Positions 1 through 8,688 are shown, counted from the stretch's first letter. The stretch is 64,000 bases of DNA from DASXRA01 sp036558905 (GCA_036558905.1 DATBER010000036.1:20805-84804); one strand, 5' to 3'. Numbers and translations: made by a program. Notes: generated by a model from the letters alone, not told the origin.

Positions 1-421
1 CGCACTGATTCGTAGGCAGCCAGCACCGAGGACAACGCGATCACGGCCACCACGAACAACCCGCCCAGGTCCTCGGCCCGGCCGTACCCGTAGGTCCACC
101 GTTTTGGACGGCGCTCGCCGGGCCAGGCCAAAGGCGGCCAGCAACGGGACCGCGGTCAATGCGTCAGCCACGTTGTGCAGCGTGTCGCCGAACAGGCGCC
201 ACCGACCCCGACAGCACAACCACCACAGCCTGCATCGCGGCCGTCGCGCCCAGCCCGGCCAGGCTCAGCAGCAACGCGCGCCGACCAGCCGTGTCGGCCT
301 CCAGGGCGTCGTCGATCTGGTCGGATGCGTCATGGCTGTGCCCGCCCAGGTACCCCGACAGCCCATGCCACACCTCGTACACCCAGCCGTCCCGATGGGC
401 ATGATCGCTCCTCGTGATCAC
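1..421 (-). pseudogene. Cation diffusion facilitator (CDF) transporter, frameshifted and cut by window edge
   Basis: Reading leftwards from an ATG at 421, the first 75 or so residues match the start of actinobacterial CDF heavy-metal/proton antiporters: a His/Asp-rich start (HSHDASDQIDDALEAD) and a first membrane helix ending VVVVLSGSVA. The reading frame then breaks near 195: the expected helix-2 motif DTLHNVADALTAVP continues in a second frame. It breaks again near 105, where the typical RWTYGYGRAEDLGG and the next helix (LFVVAVIALSSVLAAYESV) lie in a third frame. Two single-base shifts in the same direction do not restore the original frame, so no full protein can be made unless the sequence has errors. 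The 3' part lies outside the window. Family identity is fairly sure; whether this is true decay or sequencing error is not. Confidence 0.7.
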
Positions 422-568
422 GGGACTGCGGCTCGGCCCACCGTATCGTCAAGTGCGACATGCCCCGAGGACACGTACACCGGTTGTTGCAAACCCCTTG
501 CAAAATAAGGCATTAGCGCACGGTGCCGGCCGCGTCTCGCCGAGATGCTGAACCGAATAGCGGGGCGC

Positions 569-868
569 TTATTGCCGGGTGGTTACCGCGGTCGGCGGGT
601 CGAGGACGTCGTACTCTCGGACGGCGACGTCGCTCAGCGCCGGGTTGGCGAACATGCCTTGGAACAGGTCGGTCTCGCGGGAGCGGTCGGCGTCGTGCTG
701 CGAGGCGAACAGGTATACGCCGCCGTACGTGCCGGACGCGGCGTCGCCCAGCCACCATTTGCCGAGCAAGCCGGGCCAAGCGGTGAAGCCGGGGGCGACG
801 TGCACGGCGTGTGCGGTGTAGGCGTCGGCCGGGATGTTCAGGCCGAAGGTGACGATGCGGATGCGCAT
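569..868 (-). CDS. YdhR-family putative monooxygenase (small dimeric alpha/beta-barrel type)
   Basis: A 99-residue protein. The start chosen is the ATG at 868, preceded by AAGGGA at a normal distance; the longer open frame upstream has no support. The motifs AWPGLLGKWWL, TYGGVYLF and a C-terminal VREYDVLDPPTAVT follow the pattern of the YdhR/putative monooxygenase family, whose members are about 100 residues, cytoplasmic and probably dimeric. Their substrate is generally unknown. It stands alone, divergent from the RidA-family gene, with a long inverted repeat in the space between. No signal peptide or membrane segment is visible. The family call rests on remembered motif pattern, not on a search. 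Confidence 0.6.
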   Translation of the reverse strand: MRIRIVTFGLNIPADAYTAHAVHVAPGFTAWPGLLGKWWLGDAASGTYGGVYLFASQHDADRSRETDLFQGMFANPALSDVAVREYDVLDPPTAVTTRQ

Positions 869-924
869 GGCGGTTCCCTTCTGAGCGGATGGACCCCCGA
901 CGCTAGGGACCCATCGCCGTGCTC

Positions 925-984
925 CGCATCGGGCGAACGCTCCATCTCGGGATGCAGTCCTGGATGGAGCGTTCCTCCGATGCG
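925..984. repeat. Long near-perfect inverted repeat (22-bp arms, 16-nt loop)
   Basis: Arms 925-946 and 963-984 pair over 20 of 22 positions: an 8-bp outer stem (CGCATCGG / CCGATGCG), a 2-nt mismatch, then a perfect 12-bp inner stem (GAACGCTCCATC / GATGGAGCGTTC). The loop is 947-962. It lies in the 278-bp space between the divergent YdhR-like (starts 868) and RidA-family (starts 1147) genes, about 57 bp before the YdhR-like start. It has no T-run, so an intrinsic terminator is unlikely. It could be an operator, an RNA structure in the YdhR-like leader, or a MITE/REP-like repeat. The rest of 869-1146 shows no gene. Confidence 0.75.
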
Positions 985-1146
985 CGGGGTGCCGGTGCAC
1001 TTCTAGCCTCGGCGCTATGACGACAACCACCTCCGTCCGCTCCCTGTCCCAGGGGATCCTCCTGAGGGTTGGGGAGCGCACTGCCCGCCGAATCGTTTGC
1101 CGGCGACGGCTTTGATTGCAGGTCGCCCAAGAGGAGGAGCCACTCG

Positions 1147-1527
1147 ATGCCCAAAGAAGTCATCTCCACCGCCGAGGCGCCGGAGTTCCCCAGCTACAGC
1201 CAGGCCGTCAAGGTCGGCAATACGATCTACGTTGCCGGGACAACCGGAGTCGACGTGACTACCGGCGAGTTCGCGGGCCCCACGGTCAAGGACCAGGCCC
1301 GTCAGGCGTTGCGCAACTGCCAGGCAATTCTGCGCGCCGCCGGCGCCACGCTCAGCGATGCCGTCATGGTCCACACCTTGCTCATGCGACCCGAAGACGC
1401 CGATGACCTTGTCGATGTCTTCGATGAGTTCTTCCCCGACGTGCGGCCACCACGCTGCGTGAGCAAGATCGGAGTCGATCGGCCGGGGCTGCTGGTGTCG
1501 ATTGCCATGGTTGCCGTCACAGACTGA
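1147..1527 (+). CDS. RidA/YjgF/YER057c/UK114-family protein
   Basis: A 126-residue protein of usual family length. The ATG at 1147 follows a strong GAGGAGG site, and homologues start at the same place relative to the AEAPEFPSYSQAVKVGN motif. RidA proteins are cytoplasmic trimers that hydrolyse reactive enamine/imine intermediates from PLP enzymes such as threonine dehydratase. The Arg that binds the substrate carboxylate is kept (PPRCVSKI), but the segment that in E. coli RidA carries the activating Glu (IEIEAIA) reads LVSIAMVAV here. It may therefore belong to a Rid subfamily with another substrate. It has no obvious operon partner: the next gene is convergent. Confidence 0.85.
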   Translation: MPKEVISTAEAPEFPSYSQAVKVGNTIYVAGTTGVDVTTGEFAGPTVKDQARQALRNCQAILRAAGATLSDAVMVHTLLMRPEDADDLVDVFDEFFPDVRPPRCVSKIGVDRPGLLVSIAMVAVTD

Positions 1528-1606
1528 CCGGCCCCGAGCAGACGCCCGCGGTCAACCCCACCGCCGCAACGGCCCGTAGACAATCGACGGCCCTCGGTGG
1601 TGACGC

Positions 1607-3568
1607 TCAGCCGGCCAGTCCGGCCGCCACCGCCGCGCGGGCCGCCTGAGTGCGGTTGTGCACACCGAGCTTGGTGAAGATGTTGCTGACGTGCCGGTTG
1701 GCCGTGCGCTCGCTGATGAACAGCGCCTCGGCCAGCTGCGCATTGGTCATCCCCTCGGCGAGCAGGGCGAGCACCTCCTGCTCCCGGGCCGTGAGGCTGA
1801 ACAAGAGGTCGGCGGCGCTGGTGTCCGGCCGGGGGCGGTCCGCTGCTGGGCGACCGCCCAACCGCCCGTCCTGGCCGGCCGCTGGGCCGAGGCGGAGCGG
1901 CCGGGCCGGGACCGGGCCGGCTTGCTCGGCCAGGACGTGGCGGCCGATCCACGCATCGACACCGCCGGGGCCGAAATCCAGGCACGCGAGCACGAACGGC
2001 CGGCCGCCGACCGCCACTTCCGTCAGGAAGTCGAACCCCATTACCCGCAGCACCGGTGCCGCGGCCGGCCAGTCGGCGACGACGGAGTACACGCGGCGGA
2101 GAGTTGCTCGCAGCTGCAGGTAGGTGCGCTTGAGGTCGATGACCAGCGCGGCCACCTCGGGCGTGGGCTGCTCGCCGTGTCGGCGGCCCAGCACCCAGCG
2201 GAACACCAAGGCGGTGGTGCCCGGCGGCATCGGGTCGTCTCGCAGGTGCTCGGCGACGACCTGGATCAGAGGGTCCTCGCGCGCTGACCCGGCCCGGTCG
2301 TCGACGGTCGCGGTGACCGAGAACGCGGCGACTCCGCCGTCGGCGGCGCGGACCACAGCGAAGGCATCCCGCCGAGCCTGCCACCACTGCTCCGCGAGTC
2401 GGGCGGACTCCCCCCCGGCGAAGCGCCGGGCGATGTCGACGATCTCGTCGTGATCCTCGCTGCGGGCCGGCTCGGCCGGGTGCTGCAGCATCCCGGGCGG
2501 TGCATACGCGTTACGGATCAGCGGGTTCTGCACCAGGTGCAGCAGGTCGGCGGTGCTCTCCCAATCCGGACCGTGGGAGAGGGAATCGAGAATGGTCCGG
2601 GCAGCGCGCGTCCTGAGCGTCCGGACCCGGGCCGGGTCGCGCAACTCCAGTGCCTCGAGGAGGACCGGAGCCGCCAGGCCCGAGAGCTCGACGCCAGCGG
2701 CGGTGGTCACCGTGAACGGCAGTCCGCGCAGCATCCGCCAGGCCTGCTCGAGGTCTGGTTCGTCGACGACCGCCGCGAGCAGGGGCAAGGTCACCCGGCG
2801 CAGGACCGCCACTCCCTCGGCGACCGCCCGCTCGCGTGGCCCGAGGTCGTCGAGCATTACCGCGAACAACTCCTCAACGACCTCCGCCGGCGCGCCGGAG
2901 CCGAGGGGCAAGCCCGGCCGGCGAGCCAGGGCCTCGCCGGCGACCACGATGGCGAGCGGGTGTCCTCGCGCGAACGCCCGGATCCGCACGGCGTCATCAT
3001 CGCGGACTCCGTGGGCGGCGAGGAGCCGGTCCACATCACCCGGAGTCAGCGGCCCGACCACCAGCTCGCCGAGCAGCGCGCGCCATCCGGGCGCCGTGCG
3101 CCAAGCCACGTTCGGTCCGCGGCGCCCCACCAACAGGGTGGTGACGGTGGCCGGCAGCGCGCAGGTGAGCTCGTTGCGGATCCAACTGTCGAGCAGGTTG
3201 AGCCGCTCGAAGCTGTCGATCACCAGCACGTCAACGCGGGCGGCGGCGAGCTGCTCGGCGGCCGCGGTCGCCGACTGCGGTGCGGGACCCCCCAACGCGG
3301 CGCCCAGCGCGGCCAGCGCTCCCGGTACCGTCGGTTCCACCTGACGTCCGTCGAGCCTCACGCACTTCAGCGGCAGCGCTGCCAACGTCCCGGCGACCAG
3401 CGTGGACTTGCCGATCCCGCCCGGTCCGTGCACGAATACCGCCGCAGGTCCGTGCGGAGCGATCAGTGCCCTCAGGCGCGCACGCTCCTCGGCCCGACCG
3501 ACCAAGGCTGCAGCCGCGGCAGCCGCCAAACGGTCAGAGACGAAACCCCGCGGGCGGGCCTGGCCCAT
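1607..3568 (-). CDS. LuxR-family transcriptional regulator with N-terminal AAA/NTPase domain
   Basis: A 653-residue protein. Its N-terminal third is a STAND-like ATPase: VGRAEER start motif, Walker A GPGGIGKS at about 48-55, Walker B DVLVIDSF at about 110-118, then LVGRRGP and PLTPGDVDRLLAAHG. The middle has no clear family; one part (IDLKRTYLQLRATLRRVYSV) is helical. The C-terminus is a typical LuxR/FixJ helix-turn-helix: LTAREQEVLALLAEGMTN then FISERTANRHVSNIFTKLGV. Such proteins bind DNA through the HTH in response to an unknown ligand. No receiver domain is present. It is convergent with the RidA gene and divergent from the secreted-peptidase operon, with palindromes in the shared 355-bp intergenic region, so control of that operon is a reasonable inference. 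Confidence 0.85.
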   Translation of the reverse strand: MGQARPRGFVSDRLAAAAAAALVGRAEERARLRALIAPHGPAAVFVHGPGGIGKSTLVAGTLAALPLKCVRLDGRQVEPTVPGALAALGAALGGPAPQSATAAAEQLAAARVDVLVIDSFERLNLLDSWIRNELTCALPATVTTLLVGRRGPNVAWRTAPGWRALLGELVVGPLTPGDVDRLLAAHGVRDDDAVRIRAFARGHPLAIVVAGEALARRPGLPLGSGAPAEVVEELFAVMLDDLGPRERAVAEGVAVLRRVTLPLLAAVVDEPDLEQAWRMLRGLPFTVTTAAGVELSGLAAPVLLEALELRDPARVRTLRTRAARTILDSLSHGPDWESTADLLHLVQNPLIRNAYAPPGMLQHPAEPARSEDHDEIVDIARRFAGGESARLAEQWWQARRDAFAVVRAADGGVAAFSVTATVDDRAGSAREDPLIQVVAEHLRDDPMPPGTTALVFRWVLGRRHGEQPTPEVAALVIDLKRTYLQLRATLRRVYSVVADWPAAAPVLRVMGFDFLTEVAVGGRPFVLACLDFGPGGVDAWIGRHVLAEQAGPVPARPLRLGPAAGQDGRLGGRPAADRPRPDTSAADLLFSLTAREQEVLALLAEGMTNAQLAEALFISERTANRHVSNIFTKLGVHNRTQAARAAVAAGLAG

Positions 3569-3671
3569 CCCGGCATGCTAATGCCGCGTCAGGCAACCCT
3601 GGGTAGGCAATCCGGCGTGCGGATCTTGAAGCCTACGGTAACGCGACCCCGGAGTGATGCCCTTACCCAAC

Positions 3672-3688
3672 GTGTCCACTGTGGACAC
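3672..3688. promoter_or_regulatory. Perfect palindrome, candidate operator
   Basis: GTGTCCA-ctg-TGGACAC, 7-bp perfect arms with a 3-nt spacer. It lies in the 355-bp space between the divergent LuxR-ATPase gene (start 3568) and the secreted peptidase operon (start 3924). Its size and symmetry suit a dimeric DNA-binding protein. The neighbouring LuxR protein is the obvious candidate, but this is inference only. Confidence 0.45.
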
Positions 3689-3710
3689 TCGACGCCGCCC
3701 ACAGGCATTT

Positions 3711-3752
3711 CCTTGTCATTTCATTGACAGGGAATGTCGCAAGTATTAGGAC
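3711..3752 (+). promoter_or_regulatory. Inverted repeat with perfect -35 hexamer, candidate promoter of peptidase operon
   Basis: CCTTGTCA and TGACAGGG (3711-3732) form a near-perfect inverted repeat around TTTCAT. The right arm contains TTGACA (3724-3729), a perfect sigma-70-type -35 box. Seventeen bases downstream is TAGGAC (3747-3752), only a weak -10. The first peptidase start is 172 bp further on. The rest of 3753-3906 shows no gene or clear structure. Confidence 0.3.
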
Positions 3753-3923
3753 GTTACCTGGGAACTCTTCGCGTAGTCGGATTTTGCCGCAGAGCTATCG
3801 AACCGATTGACGTGCGACTGGTCCGCTCACGTGACTCGAATAGGACAGCGTCCTGGTCGGCAGCTGGGCAATTCGACCTAGACGCCAGCTTTCTTCGCGG
3901 CGATCGAAGGAGGTCTCGTCAGG

Positions 3924-6077
3924 ATGAGTCCACGTCGTAGGTTCCGCAAACGATCATGGTTGGTGACGGTCGGCTGTGTGGCGGCCGCGCTGCCGGTGTG
4001 CCTCACCGCCAGCGGCACGGCTTCGGCGGGTGGGCCGGCGGCGAGTGCCGCGTCACCCACGATCAACGCCGACTACCTCTACAGCCAGCTGTACAACATG
4101 TCGAAGGCGTTCAGCTATCGCATCTCCGGTGCGGACGGTGATCCGCGCAACGCGGCGGACCCGTTCAACCTGCCACCCACCGTGAATGGTTGGCAGGAGC
4201 TCTTCGCCTACTGGAAAGGCACATTGACCGACAAGAAGGTCAACTCGCAGCTCGCCGCCTTCGCGACGGTCACCGACCATTACTTCCGCCGGTCCGGCGG
4301 TTACCGGTTCGACTCCGACGACGCCGAGGTGACGATCCCCGGCGGGTCGTGCGCAGGTCAACGTGTGCTGCTCGCGGCCCATCCGGACGAGACACCGGTG
4401 CCGACCGACGTCGTCGGGCTGATCAACTCCGGCACCACGAGCGGCACGACCGGTTTCGGCGCAGCCCGCCGGCACATCACCGACAGCAACTTGGGCAACG
4501 AGGGCGCGTACGACGGGCTGTCCGGCGTCGCGCTAACGATGGCCGAGTACAACGCGCTCCTCAACTGGTACAACGCCAACGGGACGTACCCGAAGCGCAC
4601 GTTGAAGGTCACCCTGCTCGACGCGTCGCGCGGCAAGACGGCCGACGGCCTGTTCAGCCGGGAGGGCTCGGCGTACTACGCGAGCAGCCTGATCCCGTCC
4701 GGCCCGCAGGGCCAGTACACCCTGTTCGCCAACATGGACTCGCTCGGACTGGACTACCCGGCCTACCACCTGGGCACCGAGTTCTTCTGGAACAACATCA
4801 CCGGCGGCGGGGTCGGCCCGTGGTCCACGTTCGTCAGGGCCACTCCGGACGCACCGAACCGAGCCTACCCGGACACCGGTACCGGCTCTCCCGGCGCGAA
4901 CATCACGGCCAATTCCGCGGCGATCGGCCAGCTGCACACCAACCTGCAGACCGCGATCACCGCCGGATTCAACCAGCAGGGGCAGAAGTACAACTTCTCC
5001 GTCCCGTTGGAGAACCCGCTGCGCTACGACCAGACCGGCCAGGCGCCGAACCCGTACAGCGGCGTCGTGCCGACGAAGCCGGCGTACTCGCCCGCCGAGC
5101 AGGCGCAGTTCTCGCCGGTACGCGACGATACCGACGCCCTCGAGGACGAGCAGGCCTTCTTCGACAAGGGGATTCCCGGCTTCACGGTGTCCGGCGTCAA
5201 GAACTCGAACAGCGACGAGAATCCGTACGCGGCATCCGTCAGCGCCACCCGCAAGGCGACGCCGATCATCGGGTACGCGGGCAACCAGACCACGTTCCAG
5301 CTGGGCAACAACACCCCCCAGCCGGGTATGACGACCACGGCGGCGGCGACGTCGGCGGGCGACACGACGATCACGGTGGCCGACACCACCAACCTGACCG
5401 CCGGCCAGCCGATCTTCATCGACACCGGCGCGAACATCGAGTACGGCCAGATCCAGTCGATCAACGGCACCGCCGTCACACTCGCCAAGCCGTTGGCCCT
5501 GCCGCACGCGAGCGGCGTCCCGTTCAACGTGAACGAGAACCAGCCGGTCGGCTATCTGTCCGACTCCATCGAGCACCTGAACTACTTCGCCGGCGGGGCA
5601 CCGCACGGACTGCAGCCGCAGCAGCCCACCGAGGAGCTGAAGCGGGCGCTCGAACTTCCCGCGCAATGGACCGGCCTGCTCCTCGCGGGCGACGACTACC
5701 TCGGCACGACCGCCCACCCGAGCAAGCCGGTGGCCTACTTCGAGACCACGCCGGCCAAGCCGGACTCGACGCTGACCGTCACGTTCGACGCGGGTTTCTC
5801 CCGTGACAACAGCGGAAAGTCGAACGGGCTGAAGTACTTCTGGGACTTCGGCGACGGCACGACCGCCACCGGCGAGCGGGTGACGCACACGTTCCACGGG
5901 CCGATCTACGCCGACGTCAAACTCGCCGTCGGCCGAGGCAACAACTTCGGCGTGTACCGCCAGGCGGTCGCCGTCGACAACCCGACCGGCGGGCCACCGG
6001 CGACCAGTCCGTGCGGCACGTTCACGGCGGACGAGACGGCCCGGCTGATCTCGGCCGCGAAGGAGGCGACGTCATGA
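3924..6077 (+). CDS. Secreted M28-like peptidase homologue with PKD domain, catalytic Glu pair missing
   Basis: A 717-residue protein starting at ATG 3924 after AAGGAGG. Residues 1-36 form a signal peptide (RRRFRKR, hydrophobic stretch, ASA). The body resembles M28 zinc aminopeptidases and is clearly a paralogue of the next gene. Metal-ligand positions H153/D155, D197, D272 and H551 (SIEHLNYF) are present. The pair that should be Glu-Glu (DNEEGG in the neighbour) is DASRGK here (S235, R236), so the catalytic base and one ligand are lost. A beta-rich insert (about 469-535) lies late in the sequence. A PKD domain (FWDFGDGTTAT, about 617-672) follows. Probably exported and either inactive or with a new role such as substrate binding. 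First gene of a four-gene operon. Confidence 0.75.
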   Translation: MSPRRRFRKRSWLVTVGCVAAALPVCLTASGTASAGGPAASAASPTINADYLYSQLYNMSKAFSYRISGADGDPRNAADPFNLPPTVNGWQELFAYWKGTLTDKKVNSQLAAFATVTDHYFRRSGGYRFDSDDAEVTIPGGSCAGQRVLLAAHPDETPVPTDVVGLINSGTTSGTTGFGAARRHITDSNLGNEGAYDGLSGVALTMAEYNALLNWYNANGTYPKRTLKVTLLDASRGKTADGLFSREGSAYYASSLIPSGPQGQYTLFANMDSLGLDYPAYHLGTEFFWNNITGGGVGPWSTFVRATPDAPNRAYPDTGTGSPGANITANSAAIGQLHTNLQTAITAGFNQQGQKYNFSVPLENPLRYDQTGQAPNPYSGVVPTKPAYSPAEQAQFSPVRDDTDALEDEQAFFDKGIPGFTVSGVKNSNSDENPYAASVSATRKATPIIGYAGNQTTFQLGNNTPQPGMTTTAAATSAGDTTITVADTTNLTAGQPIFIDTGANIEYGQIQSINGTAVTLAKPLALPHASGVPFNVNENQPVGYLSDSIEHLNYFAGGAPHGLQPQQPTEELKRALELPAQWTGLLLAGDDYLGTTAHPSKPVAYFETTPAKPDSTLTVTFDAGFSRDNSGKSNGLKYFWDFGDGTTATGERVTHTFHGPIYADVKLAVGRGNNFGVYRQAVAVDNPTGGPPATSPCGTFTADETARLISAAKEATS

Positions 6078-8224
6078 GAAGGCGCTGGTACGCGGTCGCA
6101 TCCGTCGCGTTGCTCACGGTTCTCGCCGGAGCGGGGGCGGCCGGGCAGACCGCGGCGGGGCAGGCGCCGTCCGGCCAGGCGCGTCCGGTCGTCGACACGA
6201 GGTTCCTCTACAACGAGCTCTACCACCTGGGCACCAATTACATCTTCCGGGTGGCCGGAGCCGACGGACCGGTCACCGATCCGAACGACCCGAACAACCT
6301 GCCGGCCAACTACAACGGGGCGCAGGAGTTCTACCAGTGGTTCGGCCAGGAGATGACGAACTCCGACAACGCGCACATGGGCCCGCTCGGCCGGTACATG
6401 ACGGCCAAGGACCATCTCTACCCGACGCGGGTCTGGCAGCTCGACGACGAGAGCGTGACCATCCCCGGTCAGTCCTGCCCGGGTCAGGTGGCGCTGATCG
6501 CCGGCCACAACGACAGCACGCCGACCTCGACCGCTGTCGCGAACGGGGCAGCGAGCGGCAGCGCGACGCCGATGACCTCGATGCGCGGCGGCAACTGGGG
6601 AAACGGCTCGACCTACGACGCCGGATCCGGTGAGGCCATGGGCATGGCCGAGTTCCAGGCGCTGCTTCGCTGGTACCAGGCCAACGGAACCTATCCGAAG
6701 CGCACGATCAAGATCGGCCTGTTCGACAACGAGGAGGGCGGCCTGGTCGGGTCGGGCTTCTACTCGCAGACGAACGTCGCGACGCTCGCCGCACCCGTGG
6801 CCGCCGGTGCCACGACACTGCGGGTGAACAGCCGCACCGGCGTCGGCCTCGCGGTCGGCGAGCAGTTGCTGGTCGACCCGTTCGGCCCGTCCGAGACGGT
6901 GACGATTACCGCGATCACCAACTCGACCAACACGCTCACGTTCACGCCTGCGCTCGCGAGCGCGCACGTGCAGGGCGCGCCGGTGTCGGCCGGCGTGGCG
7001 AATGTCGGCGGCCTGATCCCGGACGGTCCGCAGGGCCAGTACGTGATGGTCGCGAACATGGACCAGAACGGCATCGAGTACCCGGCGCGCCACTTCGGCA
7101 CCGAGCACTACCTGAACAACATCGTCGGCGGCGGAGTCGGCCCGTGGTACACGAACATCAACGCCGTCCCGCTCTACACGACGCCGAACAACCTCTACGA
7201 CGCCACGGCGATCGCGCGGATCCAGCACAACCTCGCGAACGTCCAGGCGTTCCGCGACGCGACGGCAGCCGCGGTGAGCGAGGCGTTCCAGGTGCTGGGC
7301 CAGAAGTACGACTTCAGCATGCCGCTGGAGAACCCGCTGCGGTTCGACCAGGTCGGGTCGACGCCGGTAGACCCCGGTCCGCAGTCAGTTCCGGCCTATC
7401 TGCAAAGCGACATCCCGAAGTACTCGCCGGTCGTCGATGACAACACCGGCCGCACCGACCAGGTGTCGTTCATCCGCGACTGGGGCATCCCCGGTTACGG
7501 CATCATCGGCGCGTACGACACGAGCACGAACCCGCAGGTCGGCGGCAACGAGAACCCGTACCCGGCCTCGTACGCCAGCAAGCCGACGCTCAGCCAGTAC
7601 GCGCTCTACGACACGAACGACGACACGCCCGAGCATCTGAACTACTACGCCTCGGGCACCACGCACGGCCCCGGCGGCCCGGCGTCCCCGTCCGAGGGAC
7701 TGAAGCGGGCGCTCGAACTGCCGGCGACCTGGACGTCGTACGTGATCGCCGGCGACAACTACGGCGGTTCGGAGGCCAAGAGCAGCAACCCGGTCGCGTA
7801 CTTCGAGACGGTGCCGGCGAAGCCGTACCTGACCTCGCACGTCACGTTCGACGCGTCGTTCTCCCGCAACGGCGGCGGCCAGACCCACGGGCTGACGTAC
7901 TACTGGGACTTCGGCGACGGCACGACGATGGCCACCACGACCCCGACGGTGACCCACGACTTCTCATCCACGCCGAAGTGGTACGACGTGAAGCTCGCCG
8001 TGAAGTCCGGCAGTGACTGGGACTTCTACCGCCAGGCGCTGGCCGTGCGGTTCGTCCCGGCGCACTTCCCGGACGTGCCGTTGGCCAACGAGCCGGCCCC
8101 ACCGGCGACCGACCCGTGCGGAACGCTCAGCCCAGACGAGCGGGCGTCGCTGCAACAGCAGGCGCAGGGCCTGATGGATCGGCTCGGCGGAGCGACGACC
8201 GAGGTGGTCGTCCGGAAGCCTTGA
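6074..8224 (+). CDS. Secreted M28-family metallopeptidase with PKD domain
   Basis: A 716-residue protein. Its ATG overlaps the previous stop (ATGA) and GGAGG stands just upstream, so translation is coupled. The signal peptide covers about residues 1-28. The full M28 pattern can be read: HND (H145/D147), D182 in TYDAGSGEA, catalytic/ligand E220-E221 in DNEEGG, D330 in NMDQNG and H521 in PEHLNYY. A roughly 70-residue beta-rich insert (about 238-306, ATTLRVNSRTG, then QLLVDPF) sits between the Glu pair and the D330 strand, a different place from the insert of the neighbour. A PKD domain (YYWDFGDGTTM) lies near the C-terminus. Likely a secreted zinc aminopeptidase or related exopeptidase; substrate unknown. 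Confidence 0.8.
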   Translation: MRRRWYAVASVALLTVLAGAGAAGQTAAGQAPSGQARPVVDTRFLYNELYHLGTNYIFRVAGADGPVTDPNDPNNLPANYNGAQEFYQWFGQEMTNSDNAHMGPLGRYMTAKDHLYPTRVWQLDDESVTIPGQSCPGQVALIAGHNDSTPTSTAVANGAASGSATPMTSMRGGNWGNGSTYDAGSGEAMGMAEFQALLRWYQANGTYPKRTIKIGLFDNEEGGLVGSGFYSQTNVATLAAPVAAGATTLRVNSRTGVGLAVGEQLLVDPFGPSETVTITAITNSTNTLTFTPALASAHVQGAPVSAGVANVGGLIPDGPQGQYVMVANMDQNGIEYPARHFGTEHYLNNIVGGGVGPWYTNINAVPLYTTPNNLYDATAIARIQHNLANVQAFRDATAAAVSEAFQVLGQKYDFSMPLENPLRFDQVGSTPVDPGPQSVPAYLQSDIPKYSPVVDDNTGRTDQVSFIRDWGIPGYGIIGAYDTSTNPQVGGNENPYPASYASKPTLSQYALYDTNDDTPEHLNYYASGTTHGPGGPASPSEGLKRALELPATWTSYVIAGDNYGGSEAKSSNPVAYFETVPAKPYLTSHVTFDASFSRNGGGQTHGLTYYWDFGDGTTMATTTPTVTHDFSSTPKWYDVKLAVKSGSDWDFYRQALAVRFVPAHFPDVPLANEPAPPATDPCGTLSPDERASLQQQAQGLMDRLGGATTEVVVRKP

Positions 8225-8226
8225 CG

Positions 8227-8688
8227 ATGCGGGTGCTGATCGGTCTCGCCGTCGCGCTGGTTGTCGCTGGATGCGGCAGCCGGCGCGACGGCACGCCACC
8301 ACACACGGCGCCGGCCACATCGTCGGGCTCCACGGCGTGCGCCACCGTGTACGGCCATCTCCAGCAGGTGACGCAGGCCCTCAACGCCAGCTCCGAACTG
8401 CTCACGAACTCGGTGGACAAGTCGCAGCTCACGCAGCGCATCGGGTTCGAGGTCACGCAGTTGCAGCAGTCGGCCGAACTGATGGGGCAGGGGGCGGTGC
8501 CGCCGTCGCTCGCCTCGACGCGCGATCAACTGGTAGCCGCGCTCGGCGCGTTCACCGACGACTTCGCCCGGGCCCGGGACGCAGCGACCCGTGGTGACTT
8601 TCCCACCGCCGTAGACGCGATGACCGATCAGAACGTGGTGCAGCGCATCGTCGACGCGTCCAAGAAGATCGAGGAGGCCTGCGCGTGA
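8227..8688 (+). CDS. Small predicted lipoprotein, unknown function
   Basis: A 153-residue protein starting at ATG 8227, two bases after the peptidase stop. A short signal with lipobox VVAGC predicts lipid anchoring at Cys15-16. The mature part is mostly helical: QQVTQALNASSELL, KSQLTQRIGFEVTQLQQSAEL, DQLVAALGAFTDDFARARDA. It could be a four-helix bundle. I do not recognise a family. Its place in the operon, translationally tied to the following lipoprotein through a GTGA overlap, suggests a role in cell-surface work together with the two secreted peptidases. Confidence 0.7.
   Translation: MRVLIGLAVALVVAGCGSRRDGTPPHTAPATSSGSTACATVYGHLQQVTQALNASSELLTNSVDKSQLTQRIGFEVTQLQQSAELMGQGAVPPSLASTRDQLVAALGAFTDDFARARDAATRGDFPTAVDAMTDQNVVQRIVDASKKIEEACA

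Noticed and set aside
4190..5806. A 538-residue open frame overlapping the first M28-like gene in another frame
   Set aside because: Arg/Pro/His-rich shadow of GC-rich coding DNA, no ribosome site and no signal for export.
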